From Amycolatopsis thermalba (lineage in GTDB: Bacteria; Actinomycetota; Actinomycetes; Mycobacteriales; Pseudonocardiaceae): a stretch of DNA of 64,000 nucleotides. Position 1 is the stretch's first letter. Each line of letters starts with the position of its first letter. The notes beneath the pieces were generated by a model that made no database searches, was not told where the DNA came from, and was given only the letters and a program-made list of their open reading frames with translations. Of this stretch, positions 57,942-64,000 are shown in pieces. The position numbers were made by a program, and so were the translations under genes. Where the stretch lies: contig NZ_PQHW01000005.1 in NCBI RefSeq assembly GCF_003385215.1, positions 1 to 64,000 of the forward strand, in the 5' to 3' direction.

Positions 57942-58805
57942 TCACTTCGACTGCGGCAGCGTGACCCTGCCCCGGCGGGCGCGGGGCGCCGACGGCGGCG
58001 GCACGACCGGGCCGATGTCGCCGTCGGGCGCCTCGTCCAGGTCGACGATCACCGGGGCGTGGTCGCTGGGACCGGTGCCCTTGCGCGCGTGGCGGTCCAC
58101 CCACGCCGCCGCGACGCGCCCGGCGACCGGGGCCGAGGCCAGCACCAGGTCGATGCGCATGCCGAGGTCCTGGTGGAACATCCCGGCGCGGTAGTCCCAG
58201 TAGGTGAAGACCCGCTCGGAGGGCCAGCGGTCGCGGACGACGTCCCGCAGGCCGAGATCGGTCAGCGCGGCCAGCGCGGCGCGCTCGGGCTGCGTGACGT
58301 GCGTGTGGCCCTCGTAGGCGGCGGGGTCGAACACGTCGGCGTCGGTGGGGGCGATGTTCATGTCGCCGCAGAGCATGGTGGCGTCCGGGCCGCCCGCGGC
58401 GACGTCGCGCAGCGCGGCGAGCCAGGCCAGCTTGTACCGGTAGTGGTCGGAGCCCGGGGTGCGGCCGTTGGGCACGTACAGCGAGTGGATCCGCACGCCG
58501 CCGCAGGTCGCGGCCACCGCGCGGGCCTCCGGGTGCGGGAAGCCCGGCGCGCCCGCCACGCCGGTGACGACGTCCGCCAGACCGACCTTGGACAGGATCG
58601 CCACACCGTTCCAGCGCGGTTCACCGGCCAGGGCGGTCTCGTAGCCGCGGGCGGCGAGCTCATCGCCGAGCAGGTCGCGGAAGGCGTCGTCGGACAGCTT
58701 CGTCTCCTGCAGGCACACCACGTCCGGCTGCCGCTGGTCCAGCCACGGCAGCAGCCTCGGCACCCGCTGCTTCACGGAGTTCACGTTCCAGGTCGCCACA
58801 CGCAC
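57942..58805 (-). CDS. xth: Exodeoxyribonuclease III
   Basis: A 287-residue AP endonuclease/3'-5' exonuclease of base excision repair. VRVATWNVNSVKQRVPRLL, DVVCLQETKL with the metal-binding Glu, HSLYVPNGRTPGSDHYRYKL, GDMNIAPTDADV, MRIDLVLAS and the final SDHAPV are the family motifs. GTG at 58805 starts exactly at the conserved VRVATWNVN and lies 9 bases after a TAGCGT -10-like box; GTG at 58814 would add three residues. Convergent with the ABC permease, 1 bp apart. Confidence 0.92.
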   Translation of the reverse strand: MRVATWNVNSVKQRVPRLLPWLDQRQPDVVCLQETKLSDDAFRDLLGDELAARGYETALAGEPRWNGVAILSKVGLADVVTGVAGAPGFPHPEARAVAATCGGVRIHSLYVPNGRTPGSDHYRYKLAWLAALRDVAAGGPDATMLCGDMNIAPTDADVFDPAAYEGHTHVTQPERAALAALTDLGLRDVVRDRWPSERVFTYWDYRAGMFHQDLGMRIDLVLASAPVAGRVAAAWVDRHARKGTGPSDHAPVIVDLDEAPDGDIGPVVPPPSAPRARRGRVTLPQSK

Positions 58806-58903
58806 GGTGTCCACGCTAGTGCGGATCGGCCCGCGCCGCGTCCCGCAAGAGAGGAGGCGTCAGACGATTCCCGGCCGGGGCGGCCCGAGGCGGCCGCCCC
58901 GGT

Positions 58904-61794
<2,891 letters not shown>

Positions 61795-61796
61795 CT

Positions 61797-62612
61797 GTCG
61801 CCACCGGGCGACTGGTCGCGCCGCCGATCATGCCCGGGTGGGACGGGTTCAGCGTCCGGTCCTGGTTGCGCGACCACTACGACGCCCCGGTCTGGGTCGA
61901 CAACGACGCGAACCTGATGGCGTTCGGCGAGTGGACCAAGGGCGAGCCGCGGGACGGCCGGGACCTGCTGTTCCTCAAGGTGGGCACGGGGGTCGGCGCC
62001 GGGCTGATCGTGCGCGGCCGGGTGCTGCGCGGCCAGCAGGGCGCGGCCGGCGACATCGGGCACATCCACGTGACCGACGACCCCGCCGCCGGGTGCCGGT
62101 GCGGCCGCACCGGGTGCCTGGAAGCCGTCGCCAGCGGGTGGGCCATCCTCCGCCGGGCCACGGAGCGCGCGGCGGACAGCCCGGTGTTGTCGGCGGTGCT
62201 GCGGGAACGCGGCGAGATCAAGGGCGGCGACCTCGGCGAGGCGGTGCGGGCGGGAGATCCGCTGGCGGTCCGGCTGGTCGACGAGGCGTCCGAGGTGATC
62301 GCCGGGGTGACCGCGAACCTGCTGAACTTCTGCAACCCCGGCGTGCTCGTGGTGGGCGGCGGCGTGCTGCGCACCGGGACGCGGTTCCTGGACCAGTTGT
62401 CGCGCACGGTGCTCCAGCGGTGCACCGACCTGGTGCGGCGTGACCTGACCATCCGGGCCGCGTCACCGGACCACCTCGAAGGCGTCACCGGCGCCGGTCT
62501 GCTGGCCGCGGAGAACCTGCTCGCCCCGCCCGCGCTCAGCCGGTGGATCGACCGGGGCACCCCGCTCGGGCAGGCCGCTCTGCTCCAGCGGTTCTCGGCC
62601 GACCTGGCCTGA
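61797..62612 (+). pseudogene. 5'-truncated ROK-family regulator/sugar kinase gene
   Basis: About 270 codons of ROK-family sequence: TGRLVAPPIMPGWDG, VWVDNDANLMAFGEWTKGE, LKVGTGVGAGLIVRGRVLRG, GAAGDIGHIHV, the zinc motif GCRCGRTGCLE and GVLVVGGGVLRTG. Intact ROK repressors have about 380-400 residues; the winged helix and the first ATP-binding half are missing, and no start codon with a ribosome-binding site is present before ATG 61830. The remaining part begins right after the nitronate monooxygenase stop. Its 3' end overlaps the convergent LysR gene by 150 bp. Confidence 0.75.
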
Positions 62613-63539
62613 CCGCCCGTCCCGGCCCGGCGGCACGAGCGCGCGCCCGGCCTCGCCGAACACCTCGCGCATCCAGCGGTGCTCCGGGTCGTCCTCGTGC
62701 ATCGGGTGCCACCACAGCGCCTCCACCAGCGGAACCGGTTCGAACGGGCACGGCAGCACCCGCACCCCGTCCACACCGGACAGCCGCGCGGCGAGGTGCC
62801 CCTGGATCAGGCCGATCCGCTCCGTGCCGGCGACCAGGTGGGGCAGCGCGAGGAAGCTCTCCACCACGGCGGTCACCCGCGGCTCGACCCCGAGCGCCTG
62901 CAGCTGCCGCGCGACCGTGGTGAACGCCGTCGCCGACAGGTAGGTGAACACCCACGGCAGCTTCCGCAGGTCGTCCATCGTCAGGACGTCGCCGACCCGC
63001 TCGTTGCCCGTCGCGACGACGCAGCACCACGTGTCGGAGAACAGGTCGGCGTGCGGGGTGCCGTGCAGGAACCCGTGCGGCAACAGCACCGCGTCGGCCC
63101 CGCGCAGGCTCTCCGGCGCCTGGTCCACAACGGACGGTGTGGTGGGCTCGAACCGCAACCGCATCCCCGGCGCGCGCTCGTCCAGGATCGCGCCGACCGC
63201 GCCGCCCAGGACGGCCATCACGTAGTCCGACGCCAGGATCCGGAACTCCCGTCCGGAGGTGGCCGGGTCGAAGCCCGGGTGACGGCTGAACGCCTGCCGG
63301 ACCCCGGTCAGCGCGGCCTCGGCGCGCGGGCGCAGCTGCGCGGCCAGCGGAGTCAGCTCGTAGGCGTTGCCGTTGCGGACCAGCAGCTGGTCGCCGAAGT
63401 GCCGGCGCAGCCGGGCGAGCGAGGAGCTGAGCGCGGGCTGGCTGAGCTCCAGCCGCCCGGCGGCGCGCGTGACGCTCTTCTCGCGCAGCAGCGCGTCGAG
63501 CGGGACGAGGAGGTTCAGGTCCAGGTTCGTGAGGTTCAC
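62463..63539 (-). CDS. LysR-family regulator (NodD-like) with extended C-terminus
   Basis: A 358-residue LysR protein. The helix-turn-helix is DALLREKSVTRAAGRLELSQ, PALSSSLARLRRHFGDQLLV; the effector domain continues to HRWMREVFGEAGRAL. LysR proteins of this group have about 300-310 residues; the last 50 (after PPGRDGRSGQ) are read antisense through the ROK remnant and look spurious, so the native stop seems lost. GTG at 63539 follows GAGAGGGAGA. Divergent from the luciferase-like gene at 63644 across an AT-rich dyad, its likely target. Confidence 0.85.
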   Translation of the reverse strand: MNLTNLDLNLLVPLDALLREKSVTRAAGRLELSQPALSSSLARLRRHFGDQLLVRNGNAYELTPLAAQLRPRAEAALTGVRQAFSRHPGFDPATSGREFRILASDYVMAVLGGAVGAILDERAPGMRLRFEPTTPSVVDQAPESLRGADAVLLPHGFLHGTPHADLFSDTWCCVVATGNERVGDVLTMDDLRKLPWVFTYLSATAFTTVARQLQALGVEPRVTAVVESFLALPHLVAGTERIGLIQGHLAARLSGVDGVRVLPCPFEPVPLVEALWWHPMHEDDPEHRWMREVFGEAGRALVPPGRDGRSGQVGREPLEQSGLPERGAPVDPPAERGRGEQVLRGQQTGAGDAFEVVR

Positions 63540-63593
63540 GGTCTCCCTCTCCGTTCGCCGTTGACTCGGGGACGCGGAGCAGTCTAACCTCAA

Positions 63594-63625
63594 ATCAGAA
63601 TCATCATGTTAAATTTATTTCTGAT
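63594..63625. promoter_or_regulatory. AT-rich dyad in the LysR/LLM divergent region
   Basis: ATCAGAA (63594-63600) and TTCTGAT (63619-63625) are perfect inverted arms around 18 bases that include AAATTTATTT, an AT-rich island unusual here. It lies 55 bp from the LysR start and 18 bp from the oxidoreductase start; a LysR-type binding site serving both is likely. Confidence 0.6.
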
Positions 63626-63643
63626 CGACCACTGGAGGTCGCC

Positions 63644-64000
63644 GTGCACTTCTCCGCGTTCCTGACCACCCGGTCCTCCGGTCCCGCCGACGACCGGCCC
63701 GTCATCAGGGCGATGGTCGACCACGCGGTGGAGGCCGAGCGGCTCGGTTTCGACGCCGTCTTCCTGCCCGACCACCACTTCACCGGCTACGCGCCGCCGG
63801 CCAGCGACCCGATGATGTTCGCGGCCTACCTCGCCGCGAAGCTGCCCCGGTTGCACTTCGGGTTCTCCGTGCAGACCATCCCGCTGCACCACCCGGTGCG
63901 CTTCGCCGAACGGCTCAACCTCATCGACCAGCTCACCGACGGCAAGGTCCTCGTCGGCACCGGCAGCGGGACCACGCCCGAGGAGATGATCGGCCTGGGG
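63644..64000 (+). CDS. LLM-class flavin-dependent oxidoreductase, partial at window end
   Basis: The first 119 codons of a luciferase-superfamily enzyme: AEAERLGF-type VEAERLGFDAVFLPDHHFTG, QTIPLHHPVRFAERLNLIDQ and KVLVGTGSGTTPEEM. GTG at 63644 follows GGAGGTC. The reading frame is open to the last base of the window; about 200 residues more are expected. It diverges from the LysR gene, which probably regulates it. Substrate and cofactor (FMNH2 or F420H2) cannot be told from this part. Confidence 0.85.
   Translation, partial: MHFSAFLTTRSSGPADDRPVIRAMVDHAVEAERLGFDAVFLPDHHFTGYAPPASDPMMFAAYLAAKLPRLHFGFSVQTIPLHHPVRFAERLNLIDQLTDGKVLVGTGSGTTPEEMIGLG

Overview
The window is very GC-rich chromosomal DNA from an actinomycete. 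An F420-dependent glucose-6-phosphate dehydrogenase, GAF-ANTAR regulators, an NDMA-dependent alcohol dehydrogenase, remnants of ESX (type VII) accessory genes and many GTGA/ATGA-overlapped operons point to a Pseudonocardiales-type soil organism such as Amycolatopsis. The genus is an inference from gene content; no rRNA or tRNA gene is seen. The region is accessory and catabolic: many small transport, regulation and oxidation modules, with repeats and decaying genes between them.

Layout. 0.3-5.5 kb: a GAF-LuxR regulator, an MHS-type transporter divergent from an acyl-CoA ligase, and fgd; the regulator and the divergent pair carry related palindromes. 5.5-9.2 kb: ArsR plus a luciferase-like oxidoreductase, then two GAF-ANTAR regulators around a STAS protein. 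9.3-15.5 kb (minus): a GntR-controlled 2-aminoethylphosphonate-type operon of FAD oxidoreductase, phosphonatase-like HAD enzyme and ABC importer. 15.6-17.0 kb: a secreted endonuclease/exonuclease/phosphatase-family protein, a luciferase-like gene remnant and a 21-bp tandem repeat.

17.2-28.7 kb: a ten-gene LacI-controlled operon, nearly all genes overlapping. It encodes a sugar ABC importer, two ADP-ribosylglycohydrolase-family enzymes, a ribokinase-like kinase, a TIM-barrel/SUMF1 fusion, a class III CoA-transferase and a CitE-like lyase. It reads as a complete pathway for an unidentified ribosylated compound: import, release of ribose, phosphorylation of ribose, CoA activation and cleavage of the acid aglycone. 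This is the most novel-looking system here.

28.7-44.7 kb: a 105-bp tandem repeat, a DinB-type protein, a beta-lactamase/LysR/second beta-lactamase-fold module, a cluster of large palindromes, a DUF1330 protein under an HxlR-type operator, a 35-bp array growing out of the 3' end of a TAXI-TRAP binding protein, the TRAP permease, a short P450, a secreted intradiol dioxygenase, decayed ESX genes and an aromatic-acid MFS transporter. 44.7-50.6 kb: a 187-bp duplication of a nitrilase 3' end, the nitrilase, an AraC regulator, an alcohol dehydrogenase with a KstR-like operator in its promoter, and a TetR/multidrug exporter pair. 50.6-58 kb: a Baeyer-Villiger monooxygenase with an overlapping beta-propeller hydrolase candidate, a two-component system and a NatAB-like exporter. 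58-64 kb: exonuclease III, a phospholipase D-like protein, nitronate monooxygenase, a 5'-truncated ROK gene colliding with a LysR gene, and the start of another luciferase-like oxidoreductase.
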